Shown: positions 10,601-18,264, counted from the stretch's first letter. The stretch is 64,000 nt of DNA from Nitrospirota bacterium (GCA_021791055.1 JAJYXI010000002.1:74229-138228), one strand, 5' to 3'. Notes: a model not told the origin generated them from the sequence alone. Numbers and translations are program-made.

Positions 10601-10756
10601 AGGATTCCATGCCATGCTGCCGGACAAATCCAACACTATCAAGGCATCAGGATTTACACTGGTGAAAAAAAGCGCTGTTTCATCAGAATAAGCATCAGAG
10701 ATGAAAATAAGACCGCATATCAACAATACAAATAAAAATTTATTTATTTTAATCAT
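7691..10756 (-). CDS. pilY1: PilY1-type type IV pilus tip-associated protein
   Basis: 1021 aa from ATG 10756, chosen because AGGAGGTG precedes it; an ATG at 10771 lies upstream of that site. Signal peptide MIKINKFLFVLLICGLIFIS. Residues about 30-380 form a von Willebrand A domain with the MIDAS start DLSGSMAW and an inserted Dx[DN]xDG loop (DTDNDGTIN). The C-terminal half is the PilC/PilY1 beta-propeller, with the calcium loop DTDNDGFIDTAYIGDIGGNV characteristic of PilY1. PilY1 sits at the pilus tip, primes assembly with the minor pilins and can sense surfaces. Genes before and after are nearly contiguous. Confidence 0.93.
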   Translation of the reverse strand: MIKINKFLFVLLICGLIFISDAYSDETALFFTSVNPDALIVLDLSGSMAWNPAGGSNIWGNSSCTGTFYSSSGTGHTYRCSRLAIAKRAICNVLDDTNNGCLDTDNDGTINTANIDTSDESSLKIRIGYMRFYDGTSGYTACNPERDGTYSYSSGCNTIINALNTTNKEIGDAAYSPNYSTIWSSVNGEGARGGTPDAAALAEAKIYLDYHKTTDNASACRKKFVVIITDGADTYACSGNGTEGQSDQYKRRRELVAKAKALADAGYKVFVVGFGSGMPDYLEKTLNWAAYYGGTDNPDAPNSGSTSGYNIPSGSLYPSGVSSCSTSTTSGSCPTCYATSDDPGNTSLSGYAFLASNADDLATALKQAFSIIREANYSFSVSSVSAARTTDENYLYEASFVPVNNDPFWLGHLKKFQINDDGSISSTPIWDAGTVLSTTSASSRNIKTYKAGALIDFTTANITPSDLGFTPPDDTAANRDAVVGYIRGESAYNPDNWKLGDIFRSNPITIGMPSGYFSDTLDSNNAFAAFRTNHQRTSTNGLRRIVVGANDGQFHVFRTDTGAEVWSFIPPNFLSKLKLITHSTHPTGLSHQYFVDGPVTAADVWLGSGSGTSKSASDWKTLVVFSEGRGAGSYLWSSSSSCDSGFNSTYSSTYPYFCGYYAFDYTDTSANPIYKWRINPTSSNAPYLGDPWSKMIIGRVKISGNEKWVGFIGGGYNASNCAGGGTCDTRGKGFYVVDLNNGDILWSYTRADNIDMNYSIPASPAIADTDNDGFIDTAYIGDIGGNVWRLKFCTKSEITGGTCTNTSQWTGGLLFDARGGGEGARPIYSSPTMAKDTSGNLWIYWATGDKSDPTASSTNEKVVGVKDNNRNATYTLAGLNNVTSEQQHCDNITDNGWYINFTGREKALSDIVVYGGVVYFTTYIPSASGSSVCEQAGTSRLYAINYTNCGGALTGGARSIEVGVGIATGPIISISPAGITQMSIVTSGGAGLSGGYKGSLPIPPLPSPSGKILYWKDRRLQ

Positions 10757-10770
10757 GCCGCACCTCCTCA

Positions 10771-11286
10771 TTATTGATACTGCGTTCCAAATGGCGTGGG
10801 TCCATACCCCAAACCTGCATCTATCTGGACACTGCTTTCGTATCTTGTGTTTCTTCCTGTAACCTCTGAGTTAAATGTATTGTTTCCCATAGGAGGGGTT
10901 GAACCGCTTCCGTAAGAAAAGGTGTATCCTGTCATGGACACCCAGCCGGCACCGCTCGGAGCTGTATTGGCTATGGAATAGACAGTATCAAGATCGGTTG
11001 CAGCGTCAACCACAACATTTACCGTATCAGAAGCAGCAGAATTAAGGGGATTAAAATTCTGAATTAAGCTATGCACACCTGTCTCGGCAGCAGAAAATGC
11101 CTTTTTCTCGCCTGTAACCCTTGTGCTTACTCTTATATCCCGAGTTGTTACAGTAAAAACAAGCACACCAACTGCCGTAATGATTAAAATAGCAAGGAGC
11201 GCTGCAATAAGGGCAAAACCCTCTTTATTAAGTGACAAGTGACAAGTGTCAAGTGTCAAGTAAAAATATTTTTTAATTTTTTTCAT
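10771..11286 (-). CDS. pilX: PilX-type minor pilin
   Basis: 171 aa. A long leader ends in G before the hydrophobic helix FALIAALLAILIITAVGVLV, followed by the PilX_N pattern TTRDIRVSTRVTGEKKAFSA and AAETGVHS. Unlike classic pilins the cleavage context is KEG|FALIAA, with the usual +5 Glu not present, as often in PilX/GspK-like pilins. The leader YLTLDTCHLSLNKEG is encoded by a heptamer repeat (11230-11262). Third-last gene of the fimT-to-Ig operon. Confidence 0.88.
   Translation of the reverse strand: MKKIKKYFYLTLDTCHLSLNKEGFALIAALLAILIITAVGVLVFTVTTRDIRVSTRVTGEKKAFSAAETGVHSLIQNFNPLNSAASDTVNVVVDAATDLDTVYSIANTAPSGAGWVSMTGYTFSYGSGSTPPMGNNTFNSEVTGRNTRYESSVQIDAGLGYGPTPFGTQYQ
11230..11262. repeat. 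Heptamer repeat in the pilX leader
   Basis: Four near-exact 7-base units, read on the coding strand as CTTGACA, CTTGACA, CTTGTCA, CTTGTCA. They lie between the start codon and the prepilin cleavage site, a region that is removed from the mature protein. Confidence 0.8.
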
Positions 11287-11316
11287 CTTTTAACTCCTAT
11301 CCCTTAATCCTTACTA

Positions 11317-12045
11317 TTACGGATTAATTGCATGGTTTCTGGGTATTACACTCGTTGAATAAATCATCCTTCTCCTCTGCCCTGTATTAGGGTCTATTGT
11401 TTCTGTCTCAACTGCAAGCGTAATGTCTATTCTTCTTATATTTGGTATGACTAATGGATTCGCATCAGGATAAAGCTCGGCGCCACTGCCATCATAGTAT
11501 CTGAATATAGCTGGCACTCCATTACCATTATTAATAGGAAGTGTGTTATTGACGACTCTGACAGTTCTAAGGGTGGTATTATCATCACATCTGCCATCAC
11601 CGTTTGCATCAGCACAACCTAAAAAGGGCTGCGCACCTCCAGCAACTCCTGCCCTTCTCGTTACACGTTGTTCGGCAGGGATATACTCATATCTGATATC
11701 TTCATTATTACCGACAACCGCACCATCTTCTGGGTCAATATCCATCTGTATGCGCAGGGCCGTGGGTGTTGCCTCTAATATCCCTTTGTTTGTAGAGCCG
11801 GGCCATGGATTTGTAACTCCAACCCCTCCATATCTATAATACGATGCCATTCCTATTTCCAATGACATCAACTCAAGCACAGCCCTCACATCCTGCTGTG
11901 CAGTTGTCTTTGCTTCAATAGCAACAGATGACCTCTGACCTGACTGGACAGCAACAAATATTGCACCAAGCAACAGAAGTCCTATTGTAATGGCGAATAA
12001 AACTTCTACAAGGGTAAAACCTTTTATATTTCTTGTTCTCCTCAT
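11317..12045 (-). CDS. pilW: PilW-type minor pilin
   Basis: 242 aa. Prepilin leader MRRTRNIKG then FTLVEVLFAITIGLLLLGAI with the conserved +5 Glu; the following AKTTAQQDVRAVLELMSLEI matches PilW family proteins. It is part of the tip complex that initiates type IV pilus assembly. It begins one base before the pilV stop region (12047), implying coupled translation. Confidence 0.9.
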   Translation of the reverse strand: MRRTRNIKGFTLVEVLFAITIGLLLLGAIFVAVQSGQRSSVAIEAKTTAQQDVRAVLELMSLEIGMASYYRYGGVGVTNPWPGSTNKGILEATPTALRIQMDIDPEDGAVVGNNEDIRYEYIPAEQRVTRRAGVAGGAQPFLGCADANGDGRCDDNTTLRTVRVVNNTLPINNGNGVPAIFRYYDGSGAELYPDANPLVIPNIRRIDITLAVETETIDPNTGQRRRMIYSTSVIPRNHAINP

Positions 12046-12046
12046 A

Positions 12047-12511
12047 TCAACACCCTTGTTTGAAATATTCCTGCCTTGTCACGACAAGGCTTTCACGAAT
12101 ACCAGCGTTGTTAGGCCATGCAACATTTACAGTTACTCTCCATGTAAAGGGAGCATTATCAATACAGGTAATGGTGGTATTTAGTGTAAAAGTTACATCA
12201 CCACTTTGTGGTGCCGCCATTCCGCTCGGTCTGACCTGAGTATTGTTATTAATTGAGTCACCTACATTTAATGGCAACGCTATCCCCCATGGAGCATTTG
12301 CATTACACTGATTCATGATATTCAATTCATTTATTTCAAGCTGCTCATGAAGCATCTCTGCTGCCCTGCCCAGATAGTCAGACCTGGCTGATAATAACCA
12401 TCCCTGCGGCTGCATGGAGATAAGCGCCATAACGCCAATCATAGTCAGAAATAGTGCTATAAGCACCTCTATCATGCTCAGGCCTTTTTTATTGCAAATT
12501 AAACTGAACAC
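12047..12511 (-). CDS. pilV: PilV-type minor pilin
   Basis: 154 aa. Leader MFSLICNKKG then LSMIEVLIALFLTMIGVMAL with +5 Glu, the PilV signature. Followed by SARSDYLGRAAEMLHEQLE. Its start overlaps the end of fimT by 23 bases and it ends just before pilW, so the order matches fimU-pilV-pilW-pilX-pilY1 of Pseudomonas. Confidence 0.9.
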   Translation of the reverse strand: MFSLICNKKGLSMIEVLIALFLTMIGVMALISMQPQGWLLSARSDYLGRAAEMLHEQLEINELNIMNQCNANAPWGIALPLNVGDSINNNTQVRPSGMAAPQSGDVTFTLNTTITCIDNAPFTWRVTVNVAWPNNAGIRESLVVTRQEYFKQGC

Positions 12512-12956
12512 TTGTTCTCCCTGTGAGATTTATTCTTATGGTTGCAGTAGAACCTCTACTATTTGCGATGGTAACACTCCCTCCCAGTCCGCTCACTGTT
12601 CCCCTTGTCAAAAAGGTAACAGAAGGAGCGCCGCCAGCAAAGGCAGCAGCAGTAATCGTAATATCATTTGCAAAGATTGTAAGATTTTTCGTTTCCATTA
12701 CTGTGCCAGGTGGCTGCTCTATAGTATAAGTACTGCCGTTGACATTAAATGTTACCCCGTACTGTCTATTCTCCGCTATTGCCCTTTCCTTACAAAGAAA
12801 AATATCACCCATAATGTCTCTTGCTGCACTTTTAAGCCTTGAGTTGGTAGCATAACTCTGTAGTTGCGGTATGGCAATTGCAGCCACAATTCCTATAATT
12901 GCAATAACCACCAAAAGCTCAACGAGTGAAAAGCCTTTTTGTCCGATGTGTTTCAT
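12489..12956 (-). CDS. fimT: FimT/FimU (GspH-type) minor pilin
   Basis: 155 aa. Short leader MKHIGQKG followed by FSLVELLVVIAIIGIVAAIA and a GspH-like segment (DIFLCKERAIAENRQYGVTF). First gene of the minor pilin operon. No Shine-Dalgarno precedes the ATG, and promoter-like elements lie only about 13 bases upstream, so the message may be leaderless or nearly so. Confidence 0.92.
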   Translation of the reverse strand: MKHIGQKGFSLVELLVVIAIIGIVAAIAIPQLQSYATNSRLKSAARDIMGDIFLCKERAIAENRQYGVTFNVNGSTYTIEQPPGTVMETKNLTIFANDITITAAAFAGGAPSVTFLTRGTVSGLGGSVTIANSRGSTATIRINLTGRTSVQFNLQ

Positions 12957-12967
12957 AAAATCAATTA

Positions 12968-12984
12968 TAGCAATTAAAATGCCA
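12968..12984 (-). promoter_or_regulatory. Sigma-54 promoter candidate for the minor pilin operon
   Basis: On the minus strand TGGCAT-TTTAA-TTGCTA: GG and GC are separated by exactly 10 bases, as in -24/-12 promoters. A TATAAT overlaps its downstream end. The neighbouring regulator genes encode an NtrC-type activator and a kinase, which fits sigma-54 control of pili. The predicted start of transcription is almost at the fimT ATG. Confidence 0.55.
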
Positions 12985-13086
12985 TAAGAATATAGTTTGG
13001 ATTATCTTTGATTTTTCAAGGAATTCTAAAAGGTATATCTTTAATTTGTGTAGCGCGATTCACAATGATATGTATTTCATTACATA

Positions 13087-14436
13087 TCAGCCGATCCCAT
13101 ATTCCTTTATCTTATTAAGAAGGGTTTTATAGCTGACCTTTAAAATCTCTGCTGCCCTGCTTTTATTTCCATATGTTTGTCTAAGGGCATTTTCTATTCT
13201 TGACTTCTCGGCAGATCTTGCTGCGGATTCTGCGACCTCATGCAAAGGAGCGTCTAAATTAATCCTTTCCTTCACATCCGTGCCAAAACTCAGATGTTCA
13301 GGCAAAAGGGCTGCGCCATCGCATAGAATAACAGCCCTTTCTATCACATTTTTCAGTTCCCTTACATTACCCTTCCATTCATTGTTTAAAAGAATTCTTT
13401 CTACCTCTGGTGAGATTAAAGGCTCATTTTTATTCATCTCTTTAGAAAACTGTGAAACAAAATAGCGTGCAAGAGGAATAATGTCTTCCCTCCTCTCCCT
13501 CAATGGCGGTATAACTATGGGAAACACATTCAGCCTATAAAACAGGTCTTCCCTGAAGCAGCCTTCAGCAACCTCTTTTTCAAGATTCTTGTTGCTTGCT
13601 GCAATTACCCTTACATCAACCCTTATAGTCTTAGTGCCGCCTACCCTTTCAAACTCGTTTTCCTGAAGCACCCTTAAGAGTTTAGATTGCAATGGCATTT
13701 CCATATCACCTATTTCATCCAGAAAAATCGTGCCTTTATCTGCGAGTTCAAACCTGCCGGGCTTTGTTTCGCCTGCGCCTGTAAATGCGCCTTTTTCATG
13801 CCCGAATATTTCGTTTTCTATTAAATCTTTGGGGATTGCTGCACAATTAACAGCCACAAAGGGATCCTTTGACCTCTGGCTCAGGTGGTGGATTGTCCTT
13901 GCTATGAGCTCCTTTCCAGTGCCGCTCTCACCTAAGATTAAAACAGTGGTTTTAAGGGATGCTACTTTTCTTGCCTTTTCCATCACTTCATTCCATGTCT
14001 TGCTGACTCCAACCATCTCAGGCATTTTTAGAAATCTATGAAATTCTTTCTTCAGGATGAGATTTTCTTTTTCAATGGTTCTCTCTGCCAATGCCCTTTT
14101 GGCTATAAGCAAAAGATGGTCGGGGTCAAAGGGCTTGGTGATAAAATCATAGGCCCCTTGTTTTACAGCCTTTACAGCAGTCTCAATACTTCCGTATGCG
14201 GTCATTACAATTACAGGGATAAGAGGGAAACTCTCTTTCGCCGCCTTAAGGATTTCCATACCATTGCCGTCAGGTAGTTTCAGGTCTGTAACTACTGCGC
14301 TCAAATCTGATGAAAGCAACGAAACACCATCCTTAACAGTATATGCTGCCTTGACGCTAAAGCCTTCGGACTGAAAGGCTTTAGTCAGCATGTCTGACAT
14401 GCTCTTTTTATCTTCTACTATCAGGATTGTTTGCAT
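13087..14436 (-). CDS. Sigma-54-dependent response regulator (NtrC/PilR type)
   Basis: 449 aa. Receiver domain 1-120 with phospho-acceptor Asp in VVTDLKLPDG; AAA+ domain about 140-370 with Walker A GESGTGKE, the sigma-54-contacting GAFTGA loop and FLDEIGDME Walker B; Fis-type helix-turn-helix at the C-terminus (NKSRAAEILKVSYKTLLNKI). It activates RNA polymerase with sigma-54. Next to a histidine kinase (2-base gap) and downstream of the pilus operon, so PilR-like control of pili is likely but not proven. Confidence 0.92.
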   Translation of the reverse strand: MQTILIVEDKKSMSDMLTKAFQSEGFSVKAAYTVKDGVSLLSSDLSAVVTDLKLPDGNGMEILKAAKESFPLIPVIVMTAYGSIETAVKAVKQGAYDFITKPFDPDHLLLIAKRALAERTIEKENLILKKEFHRFLKMPEMVGVSKTWNEVMEKARKVASLKTTVLILGESGTGKELIARTIHHLSQRSKDPFVAVNCAAIPKDLIENEIFGHEKGAFTGAGETKPGRFELADKGTIFLDEIGDMEMPLQSKLLRVLQENEFERVGGTKTIRVDVRVIAASNKNLEKEVAEGCFREDLFYRLNVFPIVIPPLRERREDIIPLARYFVSQFSKEMNKNEPLISPEVERILLNNEWKGNVRELKNVIERAVILCDGAALLPEHLSFGTDVKERINLDAPLHEVAESAARSAEKSRIENALRQTYGNKSRAAEILKVSYKTLLNKIKEYGIG

Positions 14437-14438
14437 AG

Positions 14439-15305
14439 TCAGTCGTTCGGTAAGAAGATGCGAAAAGTGCTGCCTTTTCCCTCTATGCTCTCCACACTAA
14501 TATTACCACCGTGCCCCATCACTATCTTTTGCACAAGGGCTAATCCAATTCCTGAGCCTCCATCCTTTGTCGTATAAAATGGCATGAATATCCTGTTTAA
14601 ATCCTCTTCAGGTATACCCCTGCCATTGTCTTTGACATCGATAAATACACCATCTCTGTCTAAATGAATACCCCTCTCTATATTTATCCATACTTTCTCG
14701 CCGGCATCAAGGGCATTATGGATAAGATTCCTTATTGCCTGCTTTATCAGGGGCTCATCCGCCTTGATTACAACATCATCGTTAAAAGAAAAATTTATCT
14801 TGTGTCCGGACTCTCCCATTCCTTGAATTACATCCCTGATAGAGCTTGTCAGGTTTGTATCGGCTTTTTTCATCGGCTCTGACTTCGAGAATTTAAGCAG
14901 CTCCTCCATGACGAGATTCATTTCGCTGATTTCATTGATAATGTTCTGAACAATCTCTCTTCTGCTGTCGTTTTCGTCAAGACTTTTCAGGAGAAGCCTT
15001 GCATAGCCGACTATAACGCCCATAGGATTCCTGAATTCATGTGCAATCCCTGCAGACATCTCTCCGAGCGCAGCGAATCTCTCCTTTATTACAAGCTGGT
15101 CTTTGAGGGATTTTATTTCATCTCCGAGGGCCCGGAATGCATTTACAACGGTATTTATCTCCGCACTTTCTGTTTTTGCTTCTTCCTTCTTCAAAAGGCG
15201 GGGCAGGAATATTGCAACAATAAAGAGTAATATTAGAAATACCGAGGCTGTTAAGAAAATAATGAGGCTTTCCGGGGATGTTTTCATGTAATCGTTCACT
15301 GGCAA
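14439..15305 (-). CDS. Membrane sensor histidine kinase
   Basis: 288 aa. One N-terminal membrane helix (SLIIFLTASVFLILLFIVAI), a short coiled linker, HisKA box ALGEMSAGIAHEFRNPMGV with the phospho-His, and a HATPase_c domain with DNGRGIPEEDL, FYTTKDGGSGIGLAL and GKGSTFRIFLP. There is no large periplasmic sensor, and only one membrane helix compared with six in Pseudomonas PilS, so the signal is unclear. It pairs with the sigma-54 regulator that follows. Confidence 0.92.
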   Translation of the reverse strand: MPVNDYMKTSPESLIIFLTASVFLILLFIVAIFLPRLLKKEEAKTESAEINTVVNAFRALGDEIKSLKDQLVIKERFAALGEMSAGIAHEFRNPMGVIVGYARLLLKSLDENDSRREIVQNIINEISEMNLVMEELLKFSKSEPMKKADTNLTSSIRDVIQGMGESGHKINFSFNDDVVIKADEPLIKQAIRNLIHNALDAGEKVWINIERGIHLDRDGVFIDVKDNGRGIPEEDLNRIFMPFYTTKDGGSGIGLALVQKIVMGHGGNISVESIEGKGSTFRIFLPND

Positions 15306-15349
15306 ATGACAGGCAGGTGTCGTATAAAGTCAATCACCTGCCTGTCATT
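15305..15349. repeat. Perfect 15-bp inverted repeat between the DsbC-like and kinase genes
   Basis: AATGACAGGCAGGTG (15305-15319) and its exact complement (15335-15349) flank a 15-base loop. It contains the stop codon of the DsbC-like gene and reaches the start of the kinase. There is no T-run, so it is not a standard terminator; it could be an mRNA processing or stability element or a regulator operator. Confidence 0.7.
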
Positions 15350-16142
15350 CGCCTTTCCTGTTAATCATCTCTATGAGTTTATCTGCAGGCATTGCTCCGG
15401 AATAAATCTTGCCATCGGGCATTATCATTGTAGGGGTGCCTGTAATACCAAGGGATTCGGCCAGTTTTATATTATTATCTATTTCCTTTGTGTCACAATC
15501 GGTTTTAGGAATAGGTTTATTTTCAAAATTGTCTTCAAGCATATTTAAAGATTTGTTGCATACAATACTTTTGGATTTCCAGTATGCATCCTTATGCATC
15601 TTTAACGGAAATAGTTTTATATAAAAAACAATATCTTTTCTCTTTTCTAAAACCTTCTTCATCTCCTGATGAAGTTTCCCGCAGTACGGTCAATCGGGGT
15701 CTGTAAATACAATCACCTTTTTGGCCGCACTGGCGTTGCCCATGACCAATGCATTGTTCAACGGTATCTTCGAGAAATTAGTCTTCCCCAAGGGGATTTT
15801 CTGGACACTTTCCGCTGTTTTATTCGCACCTGTGCTTACCTCGATTATCGGGCCTGGCAGGATATACTTTTTGGAGAAATCTACATAAAACATGCCCTTT
15901 TTTCCATTGTCGTCTATGGATATTTCCCAAAGGCTCTTTACAGGACTCATCTGGATGTTTAAAACCTTCGCATGGGAAAGGTTCATCTTTTTAAGTATGC
16001 CGCTAACCTCCTGTTTGTTTAACGAATGGCATTTTCTGCAATCTCCCTCGCAGCCGCTGCTGCTAAAGGCATTTGCGATGTTTAAATCGAAATGCGGGAA
16101 CAAAAAATAGAAAGCAAATATAAGTGTCAATATAAATCTCAT
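15345..16142 (-). CDS. DsbC-like thiol-disulfide isomerase, probable selenoprotein
   Basis: Read through a TGA at 15692-15690, the frame gives 265 aa. Signal peptide about 1-25, then GCEGDCRKCHSL, a CxxCH (possible haem c site), a DsbC/G dimerisation-like region (GMFYVDFSKKYILPGPI), then VIVFTDPD-TGA-PYCGKLHQE. DsbC enzymes have Cys exactly at the TGA (DPDCPYC), so the active site would be U-P-Y-C with Sec151. The C-terminal half is intact and keeps the cis-Pro region (GTPTMIMPDGKIYSG). A hairpin with a G-containing loop lies 23 bases after the TGA. The gene starts the unit that continues into the kinase and sigma-54 regulator. A point mutation (TGC to TGA) remains possible. Confidence 0.78.
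15657..15674 (-). promoter_or_regulatory. SECIS-like hairpin downstream of the in-frame TGA
   Basis: On the minus strand CTTCATC-AGGA-GATGAAG forms a perfect 7-bp stem with a 4-base loop containing GG. The loop begins 23 bases after the TGA, in the 16-37 base range reported for bacterial SECIS elements, which need a short apical loop with a G at its beginning. Confidence 0.65.
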
Positions 16143-16209
16143 AAGGGATACCTCCTTGTTTGCTTTATAATAACATAATATTTCCTTTCAATTTCAAGGC
16201 ATTTTTTGG

Positions 16210-16215
16210 TATAAT
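16210..16215 (+). promoter_or_regulatory. -10 element for scpB
   Basis: Perfect TATAAT with a weak -35 (TTCAAT at 17 bases). Transcription would start about at 16222, only three bases before the first ATG of scpB. Confidence 0.45.
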
Positions 16216-16224
16216 TTTCTCGCA

Positions 16225-16776
16225 ATGGAAGAAATGGAAATACCTGACAACAAACGCATCCAGAAGGCATCGCTCGAGGCTTTGTTGTTTGCAGCCGGAG
16301 AGCCTGTTACAGTAAGCGCTATTGTAAAGACAACCGAAATACCCGAGCCCGAGATTAAAAAATTAATGGACGAATTAATCTCTGATTACAGGGAGAGAAA
16401 TTCAGGAATACTGGTTGCCGAGATCGCTGACGGCTATCAGATGGTTACAAATCCCGATTTTTCGATGTGGGTGAAGAAATTCAAAAATATAAACCAGACA
16501 AGCAAGCTGTCGCCGCCGACCCTTGAAACTCTTGCAATCATAGCCTACAAACAGCCGATAACAAAGCTCGAAATAGACCAGTTGAGAGGTGTTAACTCTG
16601 ACGGTACTGTCAAGAGCCTGCTGGACAAGAGACTTATCAGGATTGTCGGCAAAAAAGAGACTCCGGGCAGGCCGTTTCTCTACGGGACAACAAAGGAGTT
16701 TCTGCAGTACTTCGGTCTTAAAAACTTAAGCGATCTGCCGCCAATTAATGATTTTTTAAGGGATGAGGCAGCATAA
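16225..16776 (+). CDS. scpB: Segregation and condensation protein ScpB
   Basis: 183 aa, two winged-helix domains: ASLEALLFAAGEPVTVSAIV at the N-terminus and SPPTLETLAIIAYKQPITK with the conserved QLRGVNSDGTVKSLLDKRLI in the second. ScpB dimers bind ScpA on SMC to form the condensin that compacts and segregates the chromosome. scpA is not present in the window. The start is ATG 16225 (possibly leaderless) or M4 at 16234, which has GGAAG in front. Confidence 0.93.
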   Translation: MEEMEIPDNKRIQKASLEALLFAAGEPVTVSAIVKTTEIPEPEIKKLMDELISDYRERNSGILVAEIADGYQMVTNPDFSMWVKKFKNINQTSKLSPPTLETLAIIAYKQPITKLEIDQLRGVNSDGTVKSLLDKRLIRIVGKKETPGRPFLYGTTKEFLQYFGLKNLSDLPPINDFLRDEAA

Positions 16777-16803
16777 ACTTTGAACACGAGAGGAGAAAAT
16801 AGT

Positions 16804-17949
16804 ATGAAAAAGATCTATGCATTGTTGTTCGTTATCTTCCTTTTCTCATCATCTGCCGCTTATGCTAACACTTATACCGTTAAAAACGGCGACTCTTTAT
16901 ATAAGATCTCAAAAAGATTCAATATTCCCGAATCTGAAATAAAGAAAGCAAATAATCTGAAATCAAATAAACTGAGCATAGGGATGAAACTGGCCATTCC
17001 TAATGCCAAAAAGAAAAACAGCGAGAGCTCTAACAGAAATTATCACTCGGTCAAAAAGGGCGATACCCTAAAGAAGATTGCAAAGCAGTATTCGATACCA
17101 GAAAAGGAATTAAAAGAAATTAACAACCTCAAGACAGATAAACTGAAGGTTGGTCGGCAGATTTTAGTGAAGAAAACATCTCAGAGTATTGAAGATTCCC
17201 GTAAAACATTTTATAAAGAAAAATCCCCCCAGAATACAGAGGAAGAGAGAACATATACGGTTAAAAAAGGAGACAACATCTGGAGGATTGCAAAGAGGTT
17301 TGATATAAGCGTAGAAGAGCTTAAGGAAATAAATGGACTGCAGAACAACTCCCTGAAAACAGGACAAAAGCTTGTTGTTTCAAAAACAGCAGCAGAGCCC
17401 AAGGAGACCGAAGATATTAAGGCAATACAGGCCAGCTATGACAGAAAGGCAACACCTGTCATAACATCTGCGAGATTGGAAGAGGTAAAAGAGCTTTCAA
17501 ACTCAAAAGACCTCTCAAAGATGAGCATAAATGAAAGACTCATACTATTTGCAAAAAAGATGCTGCATCTGCCATATAAATTCGGCGGCAATGGCTCTTT
17601 TGGACTTGATTGCTCTGCATATGTTCAGAAGGTATACGGAATTGCAGGAATCAATCTGCCTCGTAGTGCAAGAGAACAGTTCGGCGTGGGAGAGTCCGTG
17701 GATAAAGATGAGCTCTCAACCGGAGACCTGGTGTTTTTCAGGACATATGCATCTTTTCCGTCACATGTTGGTATATATCTCGGCAATAATCTCTTCATTC
17801 ATGCATCCACAAGGTCTAAAAAGATCACTATTGACAGCCTTGAAAGCCCGTATTATTTGAAGCGTTTTATTGGCGCAAAGAGATTGATAGAGGAAGACGA
17901 AGTAAAAATAACCGAACCTCCGGAGGTTTGGTCAAAAGAAAAGAACTAA
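16804..17949 (+). CDS. Secreted NlpC/P60 endopeptidase with three LysM repeats
   Basis: 381 aa from ATG 16804, preceded by GAGAGGAG; an in-frame ATG-less extension to 16780 is not needed. Signal peptide MKKIYALLFVIFLFSSSAAYA. LysM repeats at about 22-65, 82-125 and 153-196 (YTVKNGDSLYKISKRF, YHSVKKGDTLKKIAKQY, YTVKKGDNIWRIAKRF) bind glycan. The C-terminal 120 residues are NlpC/P60 with catalytic Cys in FGLDCSAYVQK, His in SHVGIYLG and a third polar residue in FIHAS. It cuts peptide stems of peptidoglycan, probably in septation or recycling. Confidence 0.93.
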   Translation: MKKIYALLFVIFLFSSSAAYANTYTVKNGDSLYKISKRFNIPESEIKKANNLKSNKLSIGMKLAIPNAKKKNSESSNRNYHSVKKGDTLKKIAKQYSIPEKELKEINNLKTDKLKVGRQILVKKTSQSIEDSRKTFYKEKSPQNTEEERTYTVKKGDNIWRIAKRFDISVEELKEINGLQNNSLKTGQKLVVSKTAAEPKETEDIKAIQASYDRKATPVITSARLEEVKELSNSKDLSKMSINERLILFAKKMLHLPYKFGGNGSFGLDCSAYVQKVYGIAGINLPRSAREQFGVGESVDKDELSTGDLVFFRTYASFPSHVGIYLGNNLFIHASTRSKKITIDSLESPYYLKRFIGAKRLIEEDEVKITEPPEVWSKEKN

Positions 17950-17987
17950 CCTCTTAATACCTCCGGATTTGAGTGGTATATATATAC

Positions 17988-18263
17988 ATGAAAGTAAGGG
18001 CACATCTCTATATTTCCGGAAGAGTTCAAGGGGTTTATTACAGAGCATTTACTCAGGAAGTTGCCGATTCCCTCGGACTGACAGGATGGGTTAGAAACCG
18101 GCCTGATAGAAAAGTCGAAGCGGTCTTTGAAGGGGAAAAGGATTTAATCGAAAAAGCCATTATGAAATGTCATCAGGGACCTCCTGCCTCACGGGTAACA
18201 GACATTGATGTCACATGGGAAAACCAACTGGAAGACTTCAGCGACTTCAGGATAAGGTATTGA
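17988..18263 (+). CDS. acyP: Acylphosphatase
   Basis: 91 aa from ATG 17988 (MKVRAHLYISGRVQGVYYRA); a GTG at 17973 would add five residues. The family's phosphate-binding loop GRVQGVYYR with catalytic Arg, and WVRNRPDRKVEAVFEG with the catalytic Asn, are both present. It hydrolyses carboxyl-phosphate bonds such as acetyl phosphate or 1,3-bisphosphoglycerate. Confidence 0.94.
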   Translation: MKVRAHLYISGRVQGVYYRAFTQEVADSLGLTGWVRNRPDRKVEAVFEGEKDLIEKAIMKCHQGPPASRVTDIDVTWENQLEDFSDFRIRY

Positions 18264-18264
18264 T

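Noticed and set aside
15690-15692. Treating the DsbC-like locus as two separate genes
   Set aside because: The TGA replaces an active-site Cys, both parts belong to one fold in one frame, and the second part has no Shine-Dalgarno at its first ATG.
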